NCBI RefSeq assembly: GCF_030269605.1
Contig: NZ_BSTQ01000024.1
Location: 62,001-126,000 of the forward strand
Direction of reading: 5' to 3'
DNA from: Lentzea sp. NBRC 105346
Lineage (GTDB): Bacteria; Actinomycetota; Actinomycetes; Mycobacteriales; Pseudonocardiaceae
Length of the DNA: 64,000 nucleotides
Shown here: one piece after another, positions 33,162 through 40,805 of the stretch
Numbering within the stretch: position 1 is the stretch's first letter
Layout of the letters: each line of letters starts with the position of its first letter
Position numbers and translations under genes: made by a program
The notes under the pieces: generated by a model
The model's input: the letters and a program-made list of their open reading frames with translations, nothing else
What the model was told of the DNA's origin: nothing
Databases searched by the model: none

Positions 33162-34168
33162 CGCGACGCACCCCCGTCCAGAGTGTCCACAGCGGACAGA
33201 CTGTGCTCGGATTCCTCGGCCTCCGTCAGCCGGGCGAAGAGTTCCTCCAGGCCGGTCTTCCACCGCGTCGCCTCGTGCACCGGGACTCCTGCGTGAACGA
33301 GGGTTTCGACGACGGCGGGTGCCGATGTGCCGGTGAGTTCCACGCGCAGGCCCTCACCCAGTGGGCGGGCCGAGATTCGGGCCTGCCGCAGGGCGGTCAG
33401 CGCGAGCTCGACCTCCGGTGTGATCACTTGCAGCGCGGAACCGCCCGCCTGCAACAAATCGCTTAGTTCCCCTTGCGCCACAACGGTTCCGCGGTGCAGC
33501 ACGCAGACGTGCGTGCAGGTTGCCTCGACCTCGCTGAGCAGGTGCGACGACACCATGACGGTCGTGCCCGCCGCGTGCAGGTCCGCGATCACCTTGCGCA
33601 CCTCGCGGGTGCCGGCCGGGTCGAGGCCGTTCGTGGGTTCGTCGAGCACGATCAGCTTGCGCTGCACCAGCAACGCGGCGGCCAGGCCCAGGCGTTGCTT
33701 CATGCCCAGCGAGTACCCGCGGTAGCGGCGGTGCGCCGCGGCGGCCAGGCCGACGCGTTCCAGGGCGTCTTCCACGGCCGTTTTCACTGAACCGGTGGGT
33801 AGCAGCGGTTCGAAAGCGGCGCACCGCAACAGGTTCTCCCGCCCGGACATGAACGGGTGGAACCCAGGACCCTCGACCAGCGCACCCACATGCGGCAGCA
33901 CGTGCTCGGCGCCGTCCGGCAAGGGCCGGCCGAGCAGCTCGATCTCCCCCTGCGTCGGCCGCACCAAGCCCAGCAGCATCCGGATGGTGGTGGTCTTGCC
34001 CGACCCGTTGGGACCGAGCATGCCCAGCACCGCTCCCTCCGGCAGCTCCAGGTCGACGCGGTCGACCGCGACCGTGTGCCCGTACACCTTGCGCAGACCG
34101 CGGGTTCGAGCGGCGACGGCCGTTGAAACAACCGGCGACGTCACCGGCACGCTGGTCGAGGTGGTCAC
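33158..34168 (-). CDS. ABC transporter ATP-binding protein
   Basis: This 336-residue ATPase starts with GTG at 34168, overlapping the LolA-like gene by 4 bp. Walker A GPNGSGKTTTIRMLLGL, signature YSLGMKQRLGLAAALL, Walker B KLIVLDEPTNGLDPAGT and SSHLLSEVEATC are present, as in the BcrA/DrrA group of exporters. A C-terminal extension of about 90 residues includes SALQVITPEVELAL. It pairs with the downstream ABC-2 permease. Confidence 0.9.
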   Translation of the reverse strand: MTTSTSVPVTSPVVSTAVAARTRGLRKVYGHTVAVDRVDLELPEGAVLGMLGPNGSGKTTTIRMLLGLVRPTQGEIELLGRPLPDGAEHVLPHVGALVEGPGFHPFMSGRENLLRCAAFEPLLPTGSVKTAVEDALERVGLAAAAHRRYRGYSLGMKQRLGLAAALLVQRKLIVLDEPTNGLDPAGTREVRKVIADLHAAGTTVMVSSHLLSEVEATCTHVCVLHRGTVVAQGELSDLLQAGGSALQVITPEVELALTALRQARISARPLGEGLRVELTGTSAPAVVETLVHAGVPVHEATRWKTGLEELFARLTEAEESEHSLSAVDTLDGGASR

Positions 34169-35214
34169 TTCACCTGTCCGATCGTGTCGAAGAGCACCTG
34201 CTCCGGCACCGCGCCGGCGACCACTCGGCCGTCGTCGGCCAGCAGGATGTTGCCGACCTTCGTGGTGAACAGCTTGCCGCTGCCCCACGCGCCGTTGACC
34301 TGCTTGGTGAACTTCTCGATCAGGCCCTGCCCTTCGGCCGGAACCTGGCCCAGGGCTTCAGCCGGGACGCGAACCCCGATGACCGTGTCCCAGCCCTCGC
34401 CGAAGATCTGCGGCTTCGCGGAGGTGAAGGCCTGGTCGACGGTGTCGACGTGCTCCTTCGCCTGCTCCTTGTCACCCTCGACGACCTTCGAACCGGGCGC
34501 CGGCGTGAACTTGAACAGCGCCGGGTCCTGCGGGCCCACGTTCATGTCGCTGAAGCCGACCTGGGCGGCGGGCGCGTTCGTGCCGTTGGTGTAGATCGCG
34601 GCACGCAACGGGATGCGCATCTCGGAGTCGACCGCCACGCGCACCTCGCGCAGCAGCGTCTTCTCCGTCGGCTTCGGCGTCAGCACCAGCTCGTACGCGG
34701 CGCGGTTGGCCACGCGGGCGGTGCCGTCGACCTTCACGTCACTGGACTTCTGGATCTCCGCGACGAGTTCACGTGCGGTGGCGACAGGATCGGCCTTCGA
34801 CGTCTGCGGCTCGGAGTTCTGGCCGTGCTCGAGCTTGCCGACCTCGTTCCTGCGCGAGTCCCACGACCAGGTGGTGGTGCCGTCGTCGACGATCGTCTGC
34901 TCGGACTGGCCGTCCGGCAGCGACAGCCGCAGGCGGCCCTCGCCATCGCTCCACATCCGCGCGCTGTGCGTGCCGTCCGCGAGCTGGGGGATGCCGCTGA
35001 TCGCGGGCAGGCCCAGGCTGTTCACGGCCTCGACGGTTCCGCCGAACGCGCCGGGCTTCGCGGTGAGCACCGACTGTACGAGTGACTGGGCGTCGACCTC
35101 GGGCAGGTTCGGCGGCTGGCCCGCGCCCGCCGGCATCGCGAGCGCCCCCAGCCCGACGACGCCCGTGACCACACCGGCCGCCGCGGCGGCCAGGGTCACC
35201 TTTCGCTTGTTCAT
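34165..35214 (-). CDS. Exported LolA/RseB-like protein
   Basis: This 349-residue protein has a signal peptide (MNKRKVTLAAAAAGVVTGVVGLGALAMPAGA) and a fold resembling LolA and the N-terminal domain of RseB. Segments include GAFGGTVEAVNSLGLP, RLRLSLPDGQSEQTIVDDGTTTWSWD (in parts) and MRIPLRAAIYTNGTNAPAA. In Gram-positive bacteria such proteins probably bind lipids or lipoproteins outside the membrane. ATG at 35214 follows GGAGGGGAC. It is the first gene of the leftward ABC operon and is divergent from a two-component system, likely its regulator. Confidence 0.75.
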   Translation of the reverse strand: MNKRKVTLAAAAAGVVTGVVGLGALAMPAGAGQPPNLPEVDAQSLVQSVLTAKPGAFGGTVEAVNSLGLPAISGIPQLADGTHSARMWSDGEGRLRLSLPDGQSEQTIVDDGTTTWSWDSRRNEVGKLEHGQNSEPQTSKADPVATARELVAEIQKSSDVKVDGTARVANRAAYELVLTPKPTEKTLLREVRVAVDSEMRIPLRAAIYTNGTNAPAAQVGFSDMNVGPQDPALFKFTPAPGSKVVEGDKEQAKEHVDTVDQAFTSAKPQIFGEGWDTVIGVRVPAEALGQVPAEGQGLIEKFTKQVNGAWGSGKLFTTKVGNILLADDGRVVAGAVPEQVLFDTIGQVK

Positions 35215-35338
35215 GTCCCCTCCTGTTGTCTCGGACACCTCACACAGTGCTCGGGCCTTGCTGAGACCCCGCTGAGATGCTGAGAAGGCACTGAGGAACC
35301 GCCAGCGATTGTCCCCTCGAAGCGGCATGCTGTGCCGT

Positions 35339-36055
35339 GTGAAGCCTCGGGTGCTGGTCGTGGACGACGAGATCGGCGTGCGCCGCGCGCTGGAACGCGG
35401 ACTGTCGGCGGAGGGCATGGAGGTCGTCACCGCGGCCGACGGGCCCACGGCGCTGCGCGTCGCGCTGACCGGCGCGTTCGACGTGGTGCTGCTCGACATC
35501 ATGCTGCCGGGCCTGTCCGGCTACCGGGTGCTGGAGCGGATGCGCGCCGAGGGCGTGCGCACGCCGGTGCTGATGGTGTCCGCGAAGGACGGCGACTTCG
35601 ACCAGGCCGACGGGCTCGACCTCGGCGCCGACGGCTACCTGGTCAAGCCCTTCTCGTTCGTCGTGCTCGTCGCTCAGGTGCGGGCGCTGCTGCGGCGCGG
35701 AGGCGGGGAACGGCGCAGGCTGACGCTGGGGGAGCTGGTGATCGACCGCGCGTTGCGCGAGGTCACCTGGGGTGGTGAGGCACTGTCGCTCTCACCGCGC
35801 GAGTACGCGGTGCTGGACGTGCTCGCCTCGCGCGCGGGCTCGGTCGTGACGAAGGACGAGCTGCTGCGCACGGTGTGGGGCGACGAGCAGGCCGCCACGC
35901 GCAACGCGGTCGAGGTGTACGTCGGCTACCTGCGGCGCAAGCTCGACGCGATGGGAGCGGGCGAGGTCGTCAAGACCGTGCGCGGGCACGGGTACATCGC
36001 GTCCACACCGGACCTCGACTCCGCGCTGAGCCAGTCGAAACAGGGCCGCAGGTGA
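35339..36055 (+). CDS. OmpR/PhoB-family response regulator
   Basis: This 238-residue protein has a receiver domain with the acidic pair DD at residues 9-10, phospho-acceptor Asp53 in VVLLDIMLPG and Lys in GYLVKPFSF. A winged-helix output domain follows, with LSPREYAVLDVLASRAGSVV and VEVYVGYLRRKLD. GTG at 35339 puts the Asp at the usual position; ATG at 35327 is possible. Its stop overlaps the kinase start (GTGA). It probably controls the divergent LolA-like/ABC operon. Confidence 0.92.
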   Translation: MKPRVLVVDDEIGVRRALERGLSAEGMEVVTAADGPTALRVALTGAFDVVLLDIMLPGLSGYRVLERMRAEGVRTPVLMVSAKDGDFDQADGLDLGADGYLVKPFSFVVLVAQVRALLRRGGGERRRLTLGELVIDRALREVTWGGEALSLSPREYAVLDVLASRAGSVVTKDELLRTVWGDEQAATRNAVEVYVGYLRRKLDAMGAGEVVKTVRGHGYIASTPDLDSALSQSKQGRR

Positions 36056-37314
36056 ACCCACGCCGCTGGTGGTTGCGGCGCACGCTGCGGTTCCGGATCA
36101 CCGTCGTCGCGACCGGCGTGGCCCTGCTGTGCCTGCTCGCGTTCACCCTGCTGGCGCCCGGCCTGATCGGGCGCGTGCAGGTCAGCGCGGTCGACCAGGA
36201 GATCGCGCACGGTGGCCAGAAGCGCGTGCTCGACATCTCCGGCGCGCCGGTGGACGGCGGGCCGCCGCTGGACCTGACGCCCGCCGAGATCCGGCAGCTC
36301 AAGGGCGGTGAACCGGTCCTGCGGCTGGAGGGCGCGTCCGCGCACCGGTGGCGCGGGTCCGTCGTGTTCGCACCGGACGGCACGCCGCGCCTCGAGGTGG
36401 CGGGCGACGTGCTGCTCGGCTACCGCAACGCCAACGAGCTCGGCACGCGCTGGCTGGCCGTGGCCGCGGTGCTCGTCGCCGGGCTCGTGGGCATCGCTAC
36501 CTGGCTCGCGGTGCGGTCGTCGTTGCGCCCCGTCGAACGGATGCGGCTGGCCGCCGCCGAGCTGCCTCGCGGCGAACGCCTGCCGGTGCCCACCGCGCGC
36601 GACGAGCTGCAGGCGCTGGCCGAGGCGTTGAACGCGCTGCTGGCGCGGCGCGACGAGGCGACCGAGCGGCTCATCCGGTTCACCGGCGACGCCGCGCACG
36701 AGCTGCGGTCGCCCGTGACGTCCGTGCGTGCCCAGGCCGAGGTCGCCGTCGCGCACCCCGACCCCGACTTCTCGATCGAGGTGCTGGAGTCCGTTGTCGA
36801 GGAGTCCCAACGGCTTTCGGCCCTCGTGGACGCGCTGCTGATCCTGGCCCGCGCGGACACCGGCGAGCCGCCGCGCGCCGAACCCGTGGACCTCGTGCTG
36901 GCGGCCGAGGCCGCGATCGCGCGGCTGGACACCGAGTTGCTGGTGCGGCTCACCGCACCGCCTTCTGCGTGCCTGGTGTCGGCGACGCGGTCCGAAGTCG
37001 AGCTGGTGATCGACAACCTGCTCCGCAACGCCGCCACGTACGCGCACACGCTGGTCACGGTGTCCGTGCTGCCCGCGGGCCGGGACGTGCGGCTGATCGT
37101 CGACGACGACGGGCACGGGATCCCGGCTGAACACCGGACCCGCGTGTTCGACCGGTTCTACCGAGTCGAGGAGCACCGCGGCCGCGCGTCGGGCGGCTTC
37201 GGCCTCGGGCTGGCGCTGGTGGCGCACCTGGTGAGACGGCGCCGCGGGTCCGTTCGCGCGGGCGAGTCGCCTTCGGGCGGCGCGCGTTTGGAGATCCGCT
37301 GGCCGTCCTGGTAA
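36052..37314 (+). CDS. Sensor histidine kinase
   Basis: This 420-residue kinase has two membrane helices (about residues 15-35 and 135-155) around an extracytoplasmic sensor of about 100 residues. A HAMP domain follows, then the H-box GDAAHELRSPVTSVRAQAEV with His216, and an ATPase with the N-box VIDNLLRNAATYAH, DDDGHGIP and GGFGLGLALV. It phosphorylates the response regulator encoded upstream. The N-box has NLLRNA where many have NLL.NA.K, a conservative variation. Confidence 0.92.
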   Translation: MNPRRWWLRRTLRFRITVVATGVALLCLLAFTLLAPGLIGRVQVSAVDQEIAHGGQKRVLDISGAPVDGGPPLDLTPAEIRQLKGGEPVLRLEGASAHRWRGSVVFAPDGTPRLEVAGDVLLGYRNANELGTRWLAVAAVLVAGLVGIATWLAVRSSLRPVERMRLAAAELPRGERLPVPTARDELQALAEALNALLARRDEATERLIRFTGDAAHELRSPVTSVRAQAEVAVAHPDPDFSIEVLESVVEESQRLSALVDALLILARADTGEPPRAEPVDLVLAAEAAIARLDTELLVRLTAPPSACLVSATRSEVELVIDNLLRNAATYAHTLVTVSVLPAGRDVRLIVDDDGHGIPAEHRTRVFDRFYRVEEHRGRASGGFGLGLALVAHLVRRRRGSVRAGESPSGGARLEIRWPSW

Positions 37315-37323
37315 GGATCGCTG

Positions 37324-37965
37324 GTGCCCGAACTTCGCTCCTCCGCGCTGGTCGAAGCGCCGCTGCCCACGGTGGCCGGCGCGCTGCTGGAGTTCACCGG
37401 TGACGGCCGCTGGACCGTTTCGTCCGATCTGGTCGAAACGGGTGCGGGAACACTGGCCGTGCACCGGGTTTCGTGGCGCTCCCTCGGAAAGCCATTGGAC
37501 TTCACGATCGGGCGCTGGATCGCGTTGCGGTTGCTGCACAGGCGTTCCGCGGCGCTCGCGGCCCGAGCGGCCGAACTCGTGGACGCGCGGGTCGTCGTGG
37601 GTGCGGCGATCGTGCGGGACGGGAAGCTGCTCGCGCAGCAGCGCGCGTACCCGGAATCCCATGCGGGGCAATGGGAACTGCCCGGCGGGCGGGTCGAGCC
37701 GGGCGAGACGCCGGCGGACGCCCTGGTGCGGGAATGCCTGGAGGAACTGGGCGTCGCGGTCGTCGTGGGCGAACAGGTCGGCCCGGACGTGCCGCTCAAG
37801 ACGGACCTGCTGTTGCGGATCTTCGCCGCGAAGCTCGACGGCGGTGAGCCGGAAGCGTTGGAGCACAAGGCACTTCGGTGGCTCACCGCCGGCGAGCTGG
37901 TGGATTTGGACTGGCTGCCCGCCGACCGGTTGCTGGTCGCGGATCTGGAGCACCTCCTCAGGTGA
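37324..37965 (+). CDS. Nudix hydrolase with SRPBCC-like N-terminal extension
   Basis: This 213-residue protein has a MutT-type Nudix box, GGRVEPGETPADALVRECLEELG (residues about 121-143, in parts), which binds magnesium and hydrolyses nucleoside diphosphate derivatives such as 8-oxo-dGTP. The C-terminal half aligns with mycobacterial MutT2 in size and in LVAQRxxPES-like KLLAQQRAYPESHAGQWELP. The first 85 residues resemble half of a polyketide-cyclase/SRPBCC fold (SSALVEAPLPTVAGALLEF). It follows the histidine kinase by 9 bp and its end overlaps trpS by 8 bp. The function of the extension is unknown. Confidence 0.82.
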   Translation: MPELRSSALVEAPLPTVAGALLEFTGDGRWTVSSDLVETGAGTLAVHRVSWRSLGKPLDFTIGRWIALRLLHRRSAALAARAAELVDARVVVGAAIVRDGKLLAQQRAYPESHAGQWELPGGRVEPGETPADALVRECLEELGVAVVVGEQVGPDVPLKTDLLLRIFAAKLDGGEPEALEHKALRWLTAGELVDLDWLPADRLLVADLEHLLR

Positions 37966-38881
37966 GACCGGACAACCGCAGCGCCGCGTCCAGCGTGTGC
38001 TGTGCGCGGGAGCGAGCTCGCTCGGCACCCGTGGCCCGGATGCGGTCCAGTTCCGCGCGGTCGCCGAGGAGCTCCGTGGTCCGCTCGCGAACCGGGCGCA
38101 GCTCCTCGATGACGGCGTCGGCGACGACGTCCTTCAGCTCGGCGAACCGGTCCGCGTAGTCCTCGGGCTCCTTGCCGGTGCAGGCGACGAGGACGTCCAC
38201 GAGGTTCGCGACGCCCTCCGGCGAGGTGACCGCCTTGCGGATCTTGCGGCGCACCAGGTCCGGCGGGTCGAGCACGAACACCGTGCCGGCCGAGTCACGG
38301 GCGGACTTGGCCATCTTCTTCGTGGGATCGGCCAGGTCCTTGATACGCGCGCCCGCCGGCGGCAGCACCGCCTTCGGCAGGGTGAACACCTCGCCGTACG
38401 TCCGGTTGAACCGCCGGGCCAGCGCGCGGGCCAGCTCGACGTGCTGCTGCTGGTCCTCGCCGACCGGCACCTCGGCCGCGTTCTGCAGCAGGATGTCCGC
38501 CGCCATCAGCACCGGGTAGGTGAGCAGGCTCAGCCGCACGGACGACCGGCCCACGGATTTCTCCTTGAACTGCGTCATCCGCGCGGCCTCGCCGTAGGTA
38601 CAGGTGCACTCCAGCACCCACGTCAGGGCGCCCAGCTCGCGCACGAGGTCGGACTGGACGCACACGCTCTCCGGGGCCACCCCGGCCGCGATCAGGACCG
38701 CCAGTTGTTCCGCGGTGAGACTTCGCAGGCGGGCCGGGTTGTGCGGGGTCGTCATCGCGTGCATGTCGCTGATGAAGTACACGTCGCTTGGCGTGCCCTC
38801 GCGGGCCCACCGCCGCACGGCGCCGAGGTGGTTGCCCAACTGAACGTGACCGGACGGAGTGATGGCCGACAACCGGATCAT
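37958..38881 (-). CDS. trpS: Tryptophanyl-tRNA synthetase, short auxiliary type
   Basis: This 307-residue class I synthetase charges tRNA-Trp. The HIGH-like motif reads TPSGHVQLGNHLGA near the N-terminus, and the KMSKS-like loop reads DPTKKMAKSA. GEDQQQHVELARALARRFN is typical of TrpRS. It lacks any extension. Upstream is a leader peptide with tandem Trp codons and overlapping hairpins, the arrangement described for the indolmycin-resistant trpRS1 gene of Streptomyces coelicolor. This suggests an inducible second TrpRS, expressed when charged tRNA-Trp is scarce. Whether it confers resistance cannot be read from sequence. Confidence 0.93.
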   Translation of the reverse strand: MIRLSAITPSGHVQLGNHLGAVRRWAREGTPSDVYFISDMHAMTTPHNPARLRSLTAEQLAVLIAAGVAPESVCVQSDLVRELGALTWVLECTCTYGEAARMTQFKEKSVGRSSVRLSLLTYPVLMAADILLQNAAEVPVGEDQQQHVELARALARRFNRTYGEVFTLPKAVLPPAGARIKDLADPTKKMAKSARDSAGTVFVLDPPDLVRRKIRKAVTSPEGVANLVDVLVACTGKEPEDYADRFAELKDVVADAVIEELRPVRERTTELLGDRAELDRIRATGAERARSRAQHTLDAALRLSGLT

Positions 38882-38920
38882 TACTTTGCTGCCCTTCGGT
38901 AAAGGGCCGCCACACCGGGC

Positions 38921-38951
38921 GCAAAGAGAAGGCCACCCGACGCGGGCGGCC
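38921..38951 (-). terminator. Attenuator terminator of trpS leader
   Basis: In the leftward transcript GGCCGCCCG (38943-38951) pairs with CGGGUGGCC (38931-38939) over nine positions around a 3-nt loop, and UUCUCUUU follows. The 5' arm GGCCGC can instead pair with GCGGCC at 38981-38986, forming an antiterminator. That segment can in turn pair with GGCCGC at 38993-38998, directly after the Trp codons. Confidence 0.82.
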
Positions 38952-38973
38952 TGTGGTCGTTGTCAACGCACAG

Positions 38974-39033
38974 CTACTGCGGCCGCCTGAAAGCGGCCCA
39001 CCAGAAGGTGATGAGAGTGCGCACGATCACCAT
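38974..39033 (-). CDS. trpS leader peptide with tandem Trp codons
   Basis: This 19-residue leader reads MVIVRTLITFWWAAFRRPQ. Two adjacent TGG codons lie at 38998-39003, just before the first strand of the attenuator hairpins. A ribosome stalled at these codons would cover strand 1, leave strand 2 free to pair with strand 3, and prevent the terminator, so trpS is transcribed when charged tRNA-Trp is short. No clear Shine-Dalgarno sequence is seen, so translation may be leaderless. This is a regulatory ORF and the product is probably not functional. Confidence 0.82.
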   Translation of the reverse strand: MVIVRTLITFWWAAFRRPQ

Positions 39034-39053
39034 TCTAGGACTACCGTTGGTCC

Positions 39054-39356
39054 ATGTTCATCGTGCTGCTGCATTACGACGCGCCACTGGAACAGATCGA
39101 CTACGTCCTGCCCGACCACCGCGCGTGGCTCGAGAAGCAGTACGAGGCGGGATACTTCATCGTCTCCGGCAGGCAGAAGCCGCGCACCGGCGGCGTGATC
39201 CTGACCCGCCCCATGCCGCGCGGGAAGCTGGACGCCCTGATGGCGACCGACCCGTGGATCCAGCAGAAGCTGGTCAAGTGCCAAGTGGTCGAGTTCGAGG
39301 CCACCAGGACCGCGGCCGAGGTGGCGGTGCTGAACGAAGCCGTGCTGACCGGCTGA
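39054..39356 (+). CDS. YciI-family protein
   Basis: This 100-residue protein (MFIVLLHYDAPLEQIDYVLPDHRAWLEKQ...) has the YciI alpha/beta ferredoxin-like fold. Conserved His7 and Asp9 in LHYDAP, and the segment AGYFIVSGRQKPRTGGVIL, match the family. Some members are dehydrochlorinases or EthD-like, but most have unknown function. It is divergent from the trpS leader with only 20 bp between them, so the leader promoter must overlap the 5' end of this gene. Confidence 0.82.
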   Translation: MFIVLLHYDAPLEQIDYVLPDHRAWLEKQYEAGYFIVSGRQKPRTGGVILTRPMPRGKLDALMATDPWIQQKLVKCQVVEFEATRTAAEVAVLNEAVLTG

Positions 39357-39361
39357 CCCGA

Positions 39362-39383
39362 GCGCGGGCGAGAACGCCCGCGC
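39362..39383. terminator. Shared terminator between YciI gene and lanthipeptide operon
   Basis: GCGCGGGCG (39362-39370) pairs perfectly with CGCCCGCGC (39375-39383) around an AGAA loop. It lies 5 bp after the YciI stop and 15 bp after the lanA stop, so it can terminate both converging transcripts. Confidence 0.8.
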
Positions 39384-39397
39384 CCGAGATCATCAGC

Positions 39398-39547
39398 CTA
39401 GAAGCACTGGCACGGACGGCCGGTCTGGCCCAGGCTGGGGCAGCTCGAGGCCTCGGTGTTCAGGGCCTTGACGGTCTCGGCCGGCGTGGCCGGAACGATG
39501 TCGAGGTCCAGGTCGAACAGGTCCTCGGTGATGGTGGCGGTGGTCAT
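39398..39547 (-). CDS. lanA: FxLD-type class I lanthipeptide precursor
   Basis: This 49-residue peptide has a leader with FDLDLDIVPATPAETVKAL (residues 11-29) and a core-like end TEASSCPSLGQTGRPCQCF. The FDLD motif is the LanB/LanC recognition box of class I (FNLD/FxLD) precursors. The C-terminal part has Thr31, Ser34, Ser35, Ser38 and Thr42 as dehydration sites, and Cys36, Cys46 and Cys48 as ring partners, so up to three rings are possible. GGAGGAGAAGG precedes the ATG. It is the last gene of the lanB-lanC-lanA operon, 34 bp after lanC. It is too short for many gene finders. The cleavage site is not evident. Confidence 0.88.
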   Translation of the reverse strand: MTTATITEDLFDLDLDIVPATPAETVKALNTEASSCPSLGQTGRPCQCF

Positions 39548-39581
39548 TGTCCTTCTCCTCCAGTTGTGTTGAGTTCTGCTG

Positions 39582-40805
39582 TCAGAGCAGCAGGCATGTG
39601 GGCCACGAGGTCGCGGTCGACCCCCTGGCGTAGCGGAGCAGCGCCAGCGCGATCCCGGCGACGCCCTCCAGGAACCCGGCGCGGTCCTGCGGATCGGCCC
39701 GGTAGGTGTAGCGATAGCCGAACGGCGACTCCGGCTCGAACGCGTCGAGCAGCAGCACGGCCAGCGCGTCGAGGTCGTCCTGCAACGCCGTGGCGCCGTT
39801 CTCGACCATCGTCTGGGTGACGGTCAGCAGCCCGGCCAGGCCGTGGCACAGCGACGAGTCCACCAGGCCCCAAGCCTCTCGGGGCGCTGCCAGAGCGGAT
39901 CGCATCGCGCCGACCGCCAGGTCCGTGCCGGCGGGGTCGCTGCTGAGCTGCAGGGCGTGTGCGACACCGGCGGTGCCGTAGCACCAGGCGTTGATCTCGT
40001 GCGGCACCGGTCCGGCCTCGTCCGGCCACGTCACGTGGCTCGGCCAGCACGTACCGTGCTCGCCGTCCAGTCGCAGGCCCGCCAGCCACGTCCTGACCCG
40101 TTCGATGGCTTCGTCGAGCCCCGGCACGGTGCCTCGCGCGCGGACCAGCAGCGGCAGCAGGCCCGTCACGCCGTGCGCGAGGCCGAGGTTGAAGTGGCCG
40201 GTCGGCAGTCCCGGCGCCGGCGGGGCGTCGACCCACCAGCCGGGCACCTCGACGCCCTGTACCCGCACCGGTTCCGTCATGGCGACGAGGCAGGTGAGGA
40301 CGTCGCGCACCACCGGGCTGTCGCGGTTCAGCAGGTGAACCCCGAGGCCGACCAGGCCGTTGATCAGGTCGTACGAGGACGTCTCGGTGAGCGGCCTGCC
40401 CGCGGCCATTCGTTCGTTCTCGGCATTGATCAACGTGCGTGCGCGGTCGGCGACCAGCTCGTCGAGCCTGGTCAGCAGGCGGTCGTAGTCACCGGGACCT
40501 CGGCGAGCGCGGTCCGCCGCAAACGCCAGCGCGGGCGCTCCGGTGAACAGGCTGGGGTGCTGGTTGGACACACCTGGCGCGGCCGCGGTGATGTGCGCGT
40601 GCGCGGCCCGGCGTGCGCCGGGGTCGTCGGCCGCCAGCTCCGCGAACAGCAGCGCGATGCCCGCGTGGCCCTCGCCCAGCGATGCGGGCTGCCACGAGCG
40701 CGCGTGGTCCACGACCGCGGCCGGGTCGGCGAGCCTGGTGGCGATGTCGGTGGCCACCTCGGTGGCACGGGTGCGCGGGTCGGTCAGCGGAGTCGGCTCG
40801 GTCAT
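39582..40805 (-). CDS. lanC: Lanthionine synthetase LanC (cyclase)
   Basis: This 407-residue cyclase adds precursor cysteines to dehydrated Ser/Thr. The (alpha/alpha)6 repeats have GxxG motifs (SLGEGHAGIALLFAEL, LGLAHGVTGLLPLL and NAWCYGTAGVAHAL). The zinc ligands Cys275 (WCYG), Cys320 and His321 (LCHGLAG) are all present, as is the His of AHGVTG. It overlaps lanB by 4 bp (ATGA). The frame is open far upstream, inside lanB, but ATG at 40805 is correct by coupling. Confidence 0.92.
   Translation of the reverse strand: MTEPTPLTDPRTRATEVATDIATRLADPAAVVDHARSWQPASLGEGHAGIALLFAELAADDPGARRAAHAHITAAAPGVSNQHPSLFTGAPALAFAADRARRGPGDYDRLLTRLDELVADRARTLINAENERMAAGRPLTETSSYDLINGLVGLGVHLLNRDSPVVRDVLTCLVAMTEPVRVQGVEVPGWWVDAPPAPGLPTGHFNLGLAHGVTGLLPLLVRARGTVPGLDEAIERVRTWLAGLRLDGEHGTCWPSHVTWPDEAGPVPHEINAWCYGTAGVAHALQLSSDPAGTDLAVGAMRSALAAPREAWGLVDSSLCHGLAGLLTVTQTMVENGATALQDDLDALAVLLLDAFEPESPFGYRYTYRADPQDRAGFLEGVAGIALALLRYARGSTATSWPTCLLL

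Noticed and set aside
37958..39033. trpS as part of the lanthipeptide cluster
   Set aside because: It has its own attenuator, a YciI gene and a bidirectional terminator lie between it and lanA, and LanB uses glutamyl-tRNA, not tryptophanyl-tRNA.
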